From BMS3Abin12 sp964487445 (GTDB lineage: Bacteria > Pseudomonadota > Gammaproteobacteria > 21-64-14): a stretch of DNA of 25,635 nucleotides. Made by a program: the position numbers and the translations under genes. Below, one piece after another: positions 5,611 through 14,229 of this stretch. The notes beneath the pieces are model-generated. The model ran no database searches, was not told the DNA's origin, and saw only the letters and a program-made list of their open reading frames with translations. The DNA is taken from positions 1 through 25,635 of the forward strand of contig CAZAQG010000035.1 in NCBI GenBank assembly GCA_964487445.1, read 5' to 3'. The first letter of the stretch is position 1. The number at the start of each line of letters is the position of its first letter.

Positions 5611-7176
5611 ATGAGGATACGATTCCGGGAACGGGAAGGAAGGCCGCGTCGGATGGGGGGCGGCTCGTTGGTGGCGGTCGGCATGATTGCGGCGGTCGCG
5701 GTCGGCCCCGCGTACGCGGCGGTTCCGGGGCGGCTGGGCGGGTACGGTTCCTCCGGTGTGCCCGGGTCGGGCTCGGGTGCCGGGTTCGGGGTCGGGGCCG
5801 CGCGTGGGGTGCCGTTCCACTCCGCCGCCGGCGCGGTCGGCTGGAACTTCTCGCCTTCTCTCACCCTGCGGGAGATCTACAACGACAATATCGCCCTCGC
5901 GGTTCCGGGTCGGGAGAGGAGCGATTTCGTGACCGAGGTCGAGCCGGGGATATCGATCAGCAAGCAGACGCGGCGCTTCGATCTCCTGGCCAACTACCGG
6001 ATGCAGAACCTCTTCTATGCGCGAAATTCGGCCAGCGATGCGATCTTCCATCAACTCTTCTCGCGGATGAACGCGGACCTCTGGCCCGGCACGTTCGCGC
6101 TGGGTGCGCGGGCGACTGCGTCGCAGTCCCTGATATCCCCGGATCAGCCGGTGCCGCTCAGCAACGTGTCGATCACGGGGAACCGCACCGATGTGGTGAC
6201 CTATTCGGTCACACCCCGCCTTCAGCACGCCTTCGGGCGGATGGCGATCGTCAAGGCGCATTACGCCTACAGCGTGGTCGATTACAACACCCGGCAGCTC
6301 TCGGGGAGCCAGACCGGCGAGGTGGGCGCTTCGCTCGGAACGGGACCCGATGTCACCGGCATCGCGATCAGCCTGAAATACAACCGGAGCAGGACCAACT
6401 TCGATGCTTCGCCGGACGTGATATTCGAACGGCTGATCGGGGTGGCGCGCTATCCCGCGCAATACCGATTCCGGCTCGTCCTGCGCGGCGGATACGAGGA
6501 CAACAACTTTCAGTTCGGCTCCGCCGCCGCGCAACCGAAGGGCAAGATCTGGAGCGGCGGATTCGAGTGGAACATTACGCCGCATTCGTACCTCGAGGCC
6601 GGTTATGGGAGGCGTTTTTTCGGGCGTACGGTCAATGCATCGTTTCGGCATGAGGGGGGTTGGACCACGGTTTCTTTGAATTTCACGGAGGAGCCGACAA
6701 CCATTTCCAGATTGACGCTTGAGGAACAACCGCTGGTTCTTGGCCCGAACGGTCAATTCATTCAGGTGCTGGCGCCGTCCCTGCCGACGTTGTCCGCGCA
6801 GGTATTCATCAACCGGCGGTTGTCCGGGACGCTCAGTGCGCGCGGTGCCCGGGATCGTGTGGCGGCCACCATATCGCGGTCCGAGCGCACTTTTGAAATC
6901 ACCGGCTCCAAGGAGACCGTGACGGGGGTCGATGCGTCCTGGTATCGGAACCTGGGCGCGCGGACGAGTGGCGACATCGCGGGGTATTGGCAGCGTCGCC
7001 GATTCATCGGGGGCTTCCGGGTGGATGATTTGTGGGAGGTGCGGGGCGGCCTGCAGTATCGGTTCGGAGTCCATGCCAGCGGCTCTCTGTCCGTGATGCA
7101 TACTCAGCGAACCTCCAATGCGGCGGCCGATTATTCCGTGAACATGGTGGCGCTGGGCATTACGCTGGGCTTCTGA
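5611..7176 (+). CDS. XrtA-system outer-membrane beta-barrel protein (TIGR03016-like)
   Basis: A 521-residue predicted outer-membrane protein. Residues 1-36 are an Arg-rich signal peptide ending GPAYA. A Gly-rich linker runs to about 72. Then comes the family-typical opening of the barrel, GWNFSPSLTLREIYNDNIAL. The rest alternates polar and hydrophobic residues in about 10-residue strands with no helix-like membrane segments, and the chain ends in Phe (GITLGF), the usual barrel-assembly signal. It probably forms an outer-membrane pore or scaffold for EPS secretion in place of, or together with, the short export lipoprotein. It is preceded by a long structured gap and followed, right after its stop codon, by a hairpin at 7177-7204. 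As I recall, a general-secretion-type ATPase gene often follows in related loci; it is missing here. The role is inferred from family and neighbours. Confidence 0.85.
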   Translation: MRIRFREREGRPRRMGGGSLVAVGMIAAVAVGPAYAAVPGRLGGYGSSGVPGSGSGAGFGVGAARGVPFHSAAGAVGWNFSPSLTLREIYNDNIALAVPGRERSDFVTEVEPGISISKQTRRFDLLANYRMQNLFYARNSASDAIFHQLFSRMNADLWPGTFALGARATASQSLISPDQPVPLSNVSITGNRTDVVTYSVTPRLQHAFGRMAIVKAHYAYSVVDYNTRQLSGSQTGEVGASLGTGPDVTGIAISLKYNRSRTNFDASPDVIFERLIGVARYPAQYRFRLVLRGGYEDNNFQFGSAAAQPKGKIWSGGFEWNITPHSYLEAGYGRRFFGRTVNASFRHEGGWTTVSLNFTEEPTTISRLTLEEQPLVLGPNGQFIQVLAPSLPTLSAQVFINRRLSGTLSARGARDRVAATISRSERTFEITGSKETVTGVDASWYRNLGARTSGDIAGYWQRRRFIGGFRVDDLWEVRGGLQYRFGVHASGSLSVMHTQRTSNAAADYSVNMVALGITLGF

Positions 7177-7204
7177 CCGGGCGCGCCATGGCGCGCGTGC
7201 CCGG
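7177..7204 (+). repeat. GC-rich hairpin directly after the barrel gene stop
   Basis: CCGGGC (7177-7182) pairs with GCCCGG (7199-7204); inside, GCGC / GCGC surround the loop CATG, with a 4-base bulge. The core GCGCGCCATGGCGCGC (7181-7196) is a perfect palindrome. There is no U-tract. It may protect the 3' end of the upstream message or be a processing site. Confidence 0.6.
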
Positions 7205-7284
7205 GCACGTCGCGGCGGCGGGTGCGTGCGGCGGTGGGCGGCGTGGCGTGATATCGGCGGCTCCGATCCGGAGAGGGCGGTAGC

Positions 7285-8223
7285 GTGTGCGTCGTGGAGC
7301 ATCCGAAGGGGCCGCCGGAGGAATTGATTGGAGTGACGCAAGGATCGATCAACGCGATGAGCGTCGACGTGGAGGACTACTTCCAGGTTTCGGCGTTCGA
7401 GAAGTACGTTCCAGAGCAAAGCTGGTCCACCATGTCGTCGCGCGTGGAGCGCAATACCCATCTCGCGCTCGATCTGTTCGATCGGTACGGCACGAAGGCT
7501 ACGTTCTTCGTGCTCGGTTGGGTGGCGGAACGGTTTCCCGACCTGGTTCGCGAGATCGTCCGGCGCGGACACGAGCTTGCGAGCCACGGCTATGCTCATA
7601 TCCGGGTCGTCCGGCAGTCGCCGGCCGAATTCCGCGAGGACGTCACCCGGACCAAGGCGATGTTGGAACAGATCGCGGGGGTGGCGGTGTCGGGCTATCG
7701 CGCCGCCAGTTATTCCATCGGACGCGACAATCTGTGGGCGCTCGATATCCTCGGTGAGGCGGGTTACCGGTACAGCTCGAGCATCTACCCGATACGCCAC
7801 GATCTCTACGGGATGCCGGAGGCGCCGCGATTCGCGTTCCGGTATCGGGGCGAGGGGATCCTGGAAGTCCCGATCACGACGGTGTCGGTGCTGAACCGCA
7901 ATCTGCCTTGCGGCGGCGGCGGCTATTTCAGGCTTGTGCCGTACCGCGTATCCCGCTGGGCCATCCGGCGTGTGAACCGGCGTGACCGCCGGCCCGCCGT
8001 ATTCTATTTTCACCCCTGGGAACTGGATCCGGGGCAGCCGCGTCCCGACGGCCTGGGACTCAAGACGCGGATACGGCACTACCTGAATCTGAATCGGATG
8101 GAGGCGCGCCTGGCCCGGCTCCTCGAGGACTTTCGCTGGGACCGGATGGATCGAGTCTTCCTCGAAACGAACGGGAAGGAGCCGGGCGGGCCGGTTTTCG
8201 CGCAACGGGGCGCCGGCCGATGA
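7285..8223 (+). CDS. XrtA-system polysaccharide deacetylase (NodB homology, TIGR03006-like)
   Basis: A 312-residue carbohydrate esterase family 4 protein. The conserved start block NAMSVDVEDYFQVSAFE has the catalytic/metal Asp28 and Asp31. The metal-binding pair is H101-x3-H105 (SHGYAH). GYRAASYSIG and the late FYFHPWELDP block complete the family pattern. It would remove N- or O-acetyl groups from the nascent EPS. There is no signal peptide, so it may act on cytoplasmic lipid-linked units or leave by another route. The start is uncertain: GTG 7285 has AGAGGG at 7-base spacing, while GTG 7333 has GGAGG at about 11 bases and lies just before the conserved block. It ends 16 bases before the exosortase gene, consistent with one transcript. 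Confidence 0.9.
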   Translation: MCVVEHPKGPPEELIGVTQGSINAMSVDVEDYFQVSAFEKYVPEQSWSTMSSRVERNTHLALDLFDRYGTKATFFVLGWVAERFPDLVREIVRRGHELASHGYAHIRVVRQSPAEFREDVTRTKAMLEQIAGVAVSGYRAASYSIGRDNLWALDILGEAGYRYSSSIYPIRHDLYGMPEAPRFAFRYRGEGILEVPITTVSVLNRNLPCGGGGYFRLVPYRVSRWAIRRVNRRDRRPAVFYFHPWELDPGQPRPDGLGLKTRIRHYLNLNRMEARLARLLEDFRWDRMDRVFLETNGKEPGGPVFAQRGAGR

Positions 8224-8239
8224 TCCGGCGCAGGTTCGG

Positions 8240-9814
8240 ATGGCGACGCAAGCGGCCGAACTAGTCGCGCAGGCCCCCCGGGACCCGTGGCGTCCGGCGC
8301 TGATCGCGTTGGGCGCATCGCTGGCCGTTCTGTTGCTGCTCTATGCCGGCACGGTTCGGTCGATGGTCGATATCTGGTCGCGCTCGGGGACCTTCATGCA
8401 CGGTTTCCTGATCGTCCCGATCAGCCTCTATCTGATCTGGCAGCGGCGCGCGACGATCCTTCGGATCCGGCCGGCCCCCAGTCCATGGGCCCTGGCGGTG
8501 GTCCTGTCAGGGGCGTTGGTATGGGCGGTATCGGCGCGTATCGACGTGCTGCTCGGCGAGCAGCTCGCCCTGGTGGTCATGGTGATCGCCGGCGTCTGGG
8601 GGCTGCTCGGGACCCGGGTGACGCGGGCGATGCTGTTTCCGCTCGCCTTCCTGTTCTTCGCAGTCCCCATGGGGGATGGGTTGATTCCGCCGTTGCGGGA
8701 TTTCACGGCCCGTGTCTCGGTATTCATTTTGCAGTCGGTGCATATCCCGGTGCTGCTGGAGGGGCGCTATATCTCCATCCCGCCCGGAACGTTCGAGGTG
8801 GCGCAGGCCTGTGCCGGGCTGCGCTACCTGATCGCGTCGGTGGTGCTGGGGACGGTCTACGCCTATCTGGTCTACCGCAGCGCATGGCGGCGGCTGCTGT
8901 TCATCACGTTCGCGATCATCGTCCCGATCGTCGCCAACGCGCTGCGTGCGGCCGGGATCATCGCCCTGGCCTACGTGAGCGATATGCGGCTCGCGACCGG
9001 CATCGATCACATCATCTACGGCTGGATCTTCTTCGGCCTGGTGATGTTTCTGCTGTTCTGGGCCGGTCAGTTCATGCAGGAGCGCGGTGCGGCGCAATCG
9101 GGCGTGAGCGGGCCGGAGACCGTTCCGGTCCCGGCGACGGGGGTCCGCGGATGGTATGTGGTCGTCGTCGCGGTGCTGCTCGTCGGTGCTGCGGGCGCCG
9201 GACCCGGCGCCCTGCGCTGGTTCGAGGTCCGGGCCGCGCACACGCCGGAGCCGGCGGCGCTGGGCGCACCGCCGGCCCACCCCCCCTGGCGGGGTCCGTT
9301 GCAGACCCGGGATGACTGGCACCCTGTCTTTCCGGGGGCCGGCGGGTCGTTCCTGCGCGCGTACACGCGGGGTCCCGACACGGTGTATCTGTACTCCGCG
9401 TACTATCTGCGCGAGAGTCAGGGCTCGGAGCTGATCCAGTGGGGGAACCGGCTGTATGACGGTCGGCATTGGGTGCGAATCGGTTCCCGGCCCCGGGAGG
9501 TCTCGTTCGGCGGCAGGCGCATGCGGGTCGTGGAGACGATCATCCGCTCCGGGGACACGGACCGCCTGGTCTGGAGCTGGTACCGGATCGGCGACCGGGT
9601 CACGACCCGTCCGGTGCGGGCCAAACTGCTCGAGGCATGGGACGACCTGCGTCGCGGAGGCGGCGTGGTCGCGGTGGTCGCGGTGGCGGCCGACTACGAG
9701 GTGAGACCGCGCGATGCGCGTCGGGTGCTGCGCGGGTTTCTACACGATATGCGCGATGTCGGGCCGGTGGCGGTCTCGCCGCCGGCCGGGTCGATCGGAT
9801 CGATTCGGCGCTGA
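8240..9814 (+). CDS. xrtA: Exosortase A fused to an EpsI domain
   Basis: A 524-residue inner-membrane protein. Residues 1 to about 285 are an exosortase: about eight hydrophobic segments and the three catalytic positions, Cys191 in VAQACAGLRYL, Arg236 in NALRAAG and His257 in IDHIIYGW. After a ninth hydrophobic segment (WYVVVVAVLLVGAAGAG) comes a periplasmic EpsI domain of about 200 residues (DDWHPVFPG...YLYSAYYLRESQGSELIQWGNRLYD...VETII). Exosortase A is the transpeptidase-like enzyme thought to cleave PEP-CTERM tails; EpsI is a usually separate EPS-linked partner of unknown function. The first half matches normal exosortase length, so this is a true fusion, not a readthrough. The ATG is preceded by GGCGCAGG. 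A 133-base gap with a hairpin follows before the adenylate ligase. Confidence 0.95.
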   Translation: MATQAAELVAQAPRDPWRPALIALGASLAVLLLLYAGTVRSMVDIWSRSGTFMHGFLIVPISLYLIWQRRATILRIRPAPSPWALAVVLSGALVWAVSARIDVLLGEQLALVVMVIAGVWGLLGTRVTRAMLFPLAFLFFAVPMGDGLIPPLRDFTARVSVFILQSVHIPVLLEGRYISIPPGTFEVAQACAGLRYLIASVVLGTVYAYLVYRSAWRRLLFITFAIIVPIVANALRAAGIIALAYVSDMRLATGIDHIIYGWIFFGLVMFLLFWAGQFMQERGAAQSGVSGPETVPVPATGVRGWYVVVVAVLLVGAAGAGPGALRWFEVRAAHTPEPAALGAPPAHPPWRGPLQTRDDWHPVFPGAGGSFLRAYTRGPDTVYLYSAYYLRESQGSELIQWGNRLYDGRHWVRIGSRPREVSFGGRRMRVVETIIRSGDTDRLVWSWYRIGDRVTTRPVRAKLLEAWDDLRRGGGVVAVVAVAADYEVRPRDARRVLRGFLHDMRDVGPVAVSPPAGSIGSIRR

Positions 9815-9876
9815 TCGATGCGGGGTGCCGTACCGGCCCCGCCGGATCGCATCCTCTCCATACGATGCGCATCTCC

Positions 9877-9904
9877 GGATGCCCGGGGTTTCCCGGGAGC
9901 ATCC
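9877..9904 (+). repeat. Hairpin between exosortase and adenylate ligase genes
   Basis: GGATGC (9877-9882) pairs with GCATCC (9899-9904) and CCGGG (9883-9887) with CCCGG (9892-9896), loop GTTT, 2-base bulge, 11 bp in all. There is no U-tract downstream. It lies in the 133-base gap and may be a processing or stability element. Confidence 0.55.
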
Positions 9905-9947
9905 GCCGGTGCCGGTCCGCCGGCGGCTCCGACGGGACGGGAGGTCG

Positions 9948-11342
9948 ATGAGCACAACTCCGGGCAGACTCCACGAGGCGTTGCGCGATATCGGGCGGGT
10001 GTCGGTGTCGTGCGTATTGTTCCCGCTCCACGAACGGCTCAAGGGGCACGATACGCTACGGCGGCGCCGCGCGTTGGAGCGTACGCAGTGGTGGTCGCCG
10101 CAGGACTTGGAGGAGCTGAGGCTGACGCGGCTGCGTGCGTTTCTGGGGCATGTGGCCGTCCATGTTCCGTATTACCGAGACCTCTTTCGTGCGACCGGCT
10201 TTCGTTGGGAGGCCGTTCGGAGCGCGGCCGATCTGGCCGGGCTGCCGTTTTGCACGAAGGAGATCATCCGCACCAACGGGGACCGGCTGCACTCCGACGT
10301 CGCGGGTCGTTTGCAGCGTTCCAATACCGGCGGCTCGACCGGGGAACCGATGGTGTTCTATCTCGGCGCGGATCGGGTGAGCCACGACGTCGCCGCGAAG
10401 TGGCGCGCGACCCGCTGGTGGGGAGTGGACCTCGGCGATCCGGAGATCGTTCTATGGGGGTCGCCGATCGAGTTGGGCGCCCAGGATCGCGTGCGGGCGA
10501 TACGCGACCGCCTGTTCCACAGCCGGTTGCTGCCCGCGTTCCGCATGGCGGAGGCCGACCTTGAAGGGTACGTGCGGATCGTCCGCAACTACCGGCCGCG
10601 CATGTTGTTCGGTTATCCCTCGGCCCTGTATCGCCTTGCGATGTTCGCGAGGACGCGCGGGGAGTCGCTGACGGATTCAGGGATCCGGGCGGTCTTCACC
10701 ACCGGAGAGCGCCTGTACGACGATCAGCGGGGGGTGATCGCGGAGGTGTTCGGCGCTCCGGTGGCGAACGGCTATGGCGGTCGGGACGCGGGATTCATCG
10801 CACACGAGTGCCCGGCGGGCGGCATGCACCTGTCGGCGGAGGATATCATCGTCGAGATCGTCGACGGGACCGGCGGGCGCGTCGCACCGGGGGAGCCGGG
10901 CGAGATCGTGGTGACGCACCTGGCGACGCGGGCGTTTCCGTTCATCCGTTACCAAACCGGCGATATCGGTGCTCTGGACGATACCCCGTGTTCGTGCGGG
11001 CGGGGCCTCCCGTTGCTGAAGGAGATCCAGGGGCGGTCCACGGATTTCGTCGTCGCGGCCGACGGGACTGTCATGCACGGGCTGGCGCTCATCTACGTGG
11101 TCCGCGACCTGCCCGGGGTGCGCGCCTTCAAGATCATCCAGGAGAGTCGGCATCGGATTCGGGTGCTGATCGTACCCGGCACCGGATTCGCGGCGCCATC
11201 GCGGGAGCGGATCATCCGGGGTTTCCGCGAGCGACTCGGGCCCATGGTCGAGGTGCTCGTCGAGACCCTCCCCGAGATCGCCGGGGAGAAGTCCGGGAAG
11301 TTCCGCTATATCATCAGCCATGCCGTGGAGGCGGCGCCTTGA
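9948..11342 (+). CDS. PaaK/CapK-like adenylate-forming ligase
   Basis: A 464-residue protein of the AMP-binding superfamily, phenylacetate-CoA-ligase-like. The phosphate-binding loop SNTGGSTGEP is at 125-134, the adenine/acid-site region is near NGYGGRDAGFIAHECP, a CxC-type segment (TPCSCGRGLPLL) follows, and the end carries the hinge and Lys-containing tail (EIAGEKSGKFRYI). Members in capsule and exosortase loci (CapK type) activate an unknown carboxylic acid as acyl-AMP; here a substituent for the EPS is the simplest idea (inference). The frame is open upstream into the exosortase gene, but ATG 9948 is preferred because GGGAGG lies just before it and conserved residues start after it. The flippase gene follows with a start only 33 bases past the stop, or overlapping it if TTG 11339 is used. 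Confidence 0.87.
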   Translation: MSTTPGRLHEALRDIGRVSVSCVLFPLHERLKGHDTLRRRRALERTQWWSPQDLEELRLTRLRAFLGHVAVHVPYYRDLFRATGFRWEAVRSAADLAGLPFCTKEIIRTNGDRLHSDVAGRLQRSNTGGSTGEPMVFYLGADRVSHDVAAKWRATRWWGVDLGDPEIVLWGSPIELGAQDRVRAIRDRLFHSRLLPAFRMAEADLEGYVRIVRNYRPRMLFGYPSALYRLAMFARTRGESLTDSGIRAVFTTGERLYDDQRGVIAEVFGAPVANGYGGRDAGFIAHECPAGGMHLSAEDIIVEIVDGTGGRVAPGEPGEIVVTHLATRAFPFIRYQTGDIGALDDTPCSCGRGLPLLKEIQGRSTDFVVAADGTVMHGLALIYVVRDLPGVRAFKIIQESRHRIRVLIVPGTGFAAPSRERIIRGFRERLGPMVEVLVETLPEIAGEKSGKFRYIISHAVEAAP

Positions 11343-11374
11343 GCGGACCGGCCGGGAACGGGGGCGGCGGCGGG

Positions 11375-12901
11375 ATGCGGGCCGAGGGCGGCGCGCAGGT
11401 GCCCGGCGAGGGACTGAGAACGACGGCCGCTCGGGGCGTTTTGTGGACCGGCGGGGGTCAGGTGCTGAGGCAACTGGTCCAGGTCGTGACTTCGGTGTTT
11501 CTCGCACGCCTGTTGATGCCCGCGGACTTCGGCCTGCTCGGGATGGCCCTCGTGTTCTACGGGCTGGTGCAACTCTTTTCCGATTTTGGTCTCGGTGCTG
11601 CGATCATTCAGGTGCGGGGGCTTACCGGCCTCGCACTGTCGTCGAGTTTCTGGCTGAATGTGGTGGTGGCGATCGCCCTCGCGCTTGCCTTATCCTCCGC
11701 GGCCCCCTGGATCGCCGCCTTCTACGGCGACCCGCGGCTCGCGCCGATCGTCGCGGTCCTTTCGATCGGATTGATATTCGGCGGGTTCGTGGTGGTGCCG
11801 CGGGCCGTCTTGTACAAGGATTTGCGGTTTGCCGAGATCGCGAAGGCGCAGGCCGTAGGCAGCATGCTCGGTGCGGCGTGCGCCCTCACGCTGGCGTGGC
11901 TCGGCTTCGGCGTATGGAGCCTCGTGGTGCAGCCGCTGATCGGGTCCGCGACGACCATGGTGCTGACCATGCTCTACGCACGCTGGCTTCCGGTCGTGCG
12001 CTTCCATTGGGGGAGCATTCGCAGGATGACCGGGTTCAGCGCCGCCGTGCTCGGCGCCGACGTGGTCAACTACGCGCATCGGGAGGGCGACAATCTGTTG
12101 GTGGGGAAATTCCTCGGGAGCGGTCCCCTCGGCTACTATTCGCTCGCCTACCAATTGATGTTGTATCCGATGAACCAGGTCAGCCAGGTGATCGTCCGGA
12201 TCCTCTTTCCCGTGCTGTCCACCCTGCAGGACCAGTTGACGCGTTACCGGGAGGTCTATTTGAAGGCGGTAGCGGCGATCGCGTTTGTGACCTTTCCCAT
12301 GATGGTCGGCCTGTTTGCCGTGGCCCGGGACCTCGTGACGGTCGTCTTCGGTGCCAAGTGGCTGCCCATGTTGCCCGTCTTGCAGATCCTGTGCTGGGTG
12401 GGGATGCTTCAGAGCGTCGCGACCACGGCCGGCCTGATTTACCTGAGCACGGGGCACGCGCGGACGCGGCTGGTGTTCTCCCTGTTCGCGACCCCGGTAT
12501 TCCTCGCCTTCGTGATACTCGGTTTGCCGTGGGGTGTGGTCGGAGTCGCCGGCGGCTATGCGCTCGCGGCGTTCTTGGTCGCCTATGCAAATTATCGCGT
12601 CGCGTTTCGACTGGTCGGATTGTCGCTCAGACAGTTCCACGCGGCGCTCGGTCGCCCGGTGGCGGCGTCCGCATTGATGTTCGCAGTGGTCAAAGTAGCG
12701 GAGTGGCGCCTGGTCGGCCATGTGCAGTGGTCCGCCGGCGGGAGGCTCGCGTTTCTGGTCGCGCTGGGCGTGGTCGCCTATGCGCTGATCAGCGCTCTGA
12801 TCAATCGCGGGCAGTTTGCCGAGATCAAGTTCCTGTTCCTGAGTGCCCGCGGTTCCGGGGGGGCGGCGCCCGGCGCGCAGGCCCCGGGGGGTGGCGCATG
12901 A
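11375..12901 (+). CDS. Wzx-like polysaccharide flippase (PST/MOP family, WzxC type)
   Basis: A 508-residue integral membrane protein. After a short hydrophilic N-terminus come TTAARGVLWTGGGQVLRQLV and FLARLLMPADFGLLGMALVF, the opening signature of WzxC-like exporters, then a run of about 12-14 hydrophobic helices to a Gly/Ala-rich tail. It should flip undecaprenyl-linked EPS repeat units to the periplasm, handing them to the O-ligase/polymerase encoded next. The frame is open far upstream, over the adenylate ligase gene, but the protein signature only begins after 11375. ATG 11375 follows GGGGGCGG; a TTG at 11339 overlapping the previous stop is an alternative. Its stop overlaps the next start as ATGA, indicating translational coupling. 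Confidence 0.9.
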   Translation: MRAEGGAQVPGEGLRTTAARGVLWTGGGQVLRQLVQVVTSVFLARLLMPADFGLLGMALVFYGLVQLFSDFGLGAAIIQVRGLTGLALSSSFWLNVVVAIALALALSSAAPWIAAFYGDPRLAPIVAVLSIGLIFGGFVVVPRAVLYKDLRFAEIAKAQAVGSMLGAACALTLAWLGFGVWSLVVQPLIGSATTMVLTMLYARWLPVVRFHWGSIRRMTGFSAAVLGADVVNYAHREGDNLLVGKFLGSGPLGYYSLAYQLMLYPMNQVSQVIVRILFPVLSTLQDQLTRYREVYLKAVAAIAFVTFPMMVGLFAVARDLVTVVFGAKWLPMLPVLQILCWVGMLQSVATTAGLIYLSTGHARTRLVFSLFATPVFLAFVILGLPWGVVGVAGGYALAAFLVAYANYRVAFRLVGLSLRQFHAALGRPVAASALMFAVVKVAEWRLVGHVQWSAGGRLAFLVALGVVAYALISALINRGQFAEIKFLFLSARGSGGAAPGAQAPGGGA

Positions 12902-14229
12902 GGGGGGTCGCGGTCGCGATCATCGTGTTCGGTTCATTGCCGTTCATCCTCGCCCGACCGTGGATCGGGATCCTGATGTGGTCGTGGATCGGTTACATGA
13001 ACCCCCACCGGCTGAGTTGGGGCTTCGCCTTCAACTACCCGTTCGCCATGGTGATCGGTGTGACCACGCTGGTTGGCTGGGTGGTGTCGCGCGAACCGAA
13101 ACACCCGCCCTGGAACGGGTTGGTGATCCTGCTCGTCGTGTTCAACCTGTGGATGCTCTTCACTTCGTTCTTCATGCTCAACCCGGCGGATGGATGGCAC
13201 GAGTGGGATAAGGTGGTCAAGGTGCAGTTGATGACCTTCGTCGCCATGATGCTCATGCAGGATCGCAGGCGGTTGCACGCGCTCATCTGGGTGATCGCCG
13301 GCTCGGTCGGCTTCTTCGGGATCAAGGGCGGCCTGTTCACGATCCTGACCGGCGGGCAGTACATGGTGCTCGGTCCGCCGCACAGCTTTATGCCGGGCAA
13401 CACGGAGATCGGGTTGGCGTTGAGCATGACCTTGCCGTTGTTCCGGTATCTTCAGTTGAATTCAGAGAACAAGTGGGTACGGCGCGGGCTGGGGGCGGCC
13501 ATGGCCTTGACCGGGGTGGCGATCATCGGTACCTACTCGCGGGGGGCCTTCCTCGCCGGCGGGGTCATGGGAGTCATGCTCCTGGCCAAGAGCCGCAAGC
13601 GGGCCCTTATCGGACTCGGACTGATCGTGGTGGCCGCCACCATGTACCACTTCATGCCCGAGAAGTACTTCCACAAGATGGATACCATCGAGACCTACCA
13701 GCAGGACCGATCCGCCTTGGGGAGGCTCAACGCATGGTGGTTCGCCTTCAACCTGGCCAATGCCCGCCCGATCGTCGGCGGAGGATTCGAGGCCTTTACG
13801 CCGGAGCTGTTCAAGAAGTACGCACCGGAACCCGAGGACTATCATGACTCGCACAGCATCTATTTCGAAATGTTGGGTGAGCAGGGTTACCCGGGACTTC
13901 TGATCTTCCTGACCATCGGTGTACTGGCGTGGCGCTACGGGTCGTGGACGATACGCCACTGCCGGGGCCGTCCGGATCTGAAATGGGCCTCGGATCTGGC
14001 GGCGATGGTGCAGGTGAGCCTCGCGGCCTATGCCGTCGGGGGTGCTTTCCTCGGGCTCGCCTATTTCGACTTGGCCTGGAACCTGGTCGCGATCCAGGTG
14101 CTCACACGGGTTCTGGTGCAACGCGCGTTGGAGGAGGCGCCGGTCCCCGGCGCCGGGATGGGGCCGGCCAAAACGCCGGTCAGGGAATTCGTCAGGAGGC
14201 CCGGAGTCGTTGCGGATGGGGGGCGGTAA
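12898..14229 (+). CDS. Exosortase A-associated O-glycosylation ligase / Wzy-like polymerase
   Basis: A 443-residue membrane protein of the O-antigen ligase (WaaL/Wzy) superfamily, in the branch linked to exosortase A (TIGR03097, DUF5935 type). The N-terminal block LPFILARPWIGILMWSWIGYMNPHRLSWG is typical of that branch. About ten hydrophobic segments surround a large periplasmic loop (PEKYFHKMDTIETYQQDRSALGR...HDSHSIYFEMLGEQGYPG) with the His and Arg residues used by such ligases. It could polymerise EPS units or attach glycan to protein; the family annotation is by context and has little direct proof. ATG 12898 overlaps the flippase stop (ATGA) and has GGGGGGTGG upstream. Its 3' end overlaps the methyltransferase start by 14 bases. 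Confidence 0.9.
   Translation: MRGVAVAIIVFGSLPFILARPWIGILMWSWIGYMNPHRLSWGFAFNYPFAMVIGVTTLVGWVVSREPKHPPWNGLVILLVVFNLWMLFTSFFMLNPADGWHEWDKVVKVQLMTFVAMMLMQDRRRLHALIWVIAGSVGFFGIKGGLFTILTGGQYMVLGPPHSFMPGNTEIGLALSMTLPLFRYLQLNSENKWVRRGLGAAMALTGVAIIGTYSRGAFLAGGVMGVMLLAKSRKRALIGLGLIVVAATMYHFMPEKYFHKMDTIETYQQDRSALGRLNAWWFAFNLANARPIVGGGFEAFTPELFKKYAPEPEDYHDSHSIYFEMLGEQGYPGLLIFLTIGVLAWRYGSWTIRHCRGRPDLKWASDLAAMVQVSLAAYAVGGAFLGLAYFDLAWNLVAIQVLTRVLVQRALEEAPVPGAGMGPAKTPVREFVRRPGVVADGGR

Noticed and set aside
5336..5611. 91-codon plus-strand frame between kinase and barrel genes
   Set aside because: Starts inside the 56-base hairpin, has no ribosome site, and its Arg/Ser/Pro/Gly composition fits non-coding GC-rich DNA.
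5452..8205. 917-codon open frame on the minus strand
   Set aside because: Antisense shadow of the barrel and deacetylase genes; no recognisable domain and chance-like composition.
10808..11374. Long upstream extension of the flippase frame, suggesting a fusion
   Set aside because: The extension overlaps the well-supported adenylate ligase in another frame and has no domain; the flippase signature begins only after 11375.
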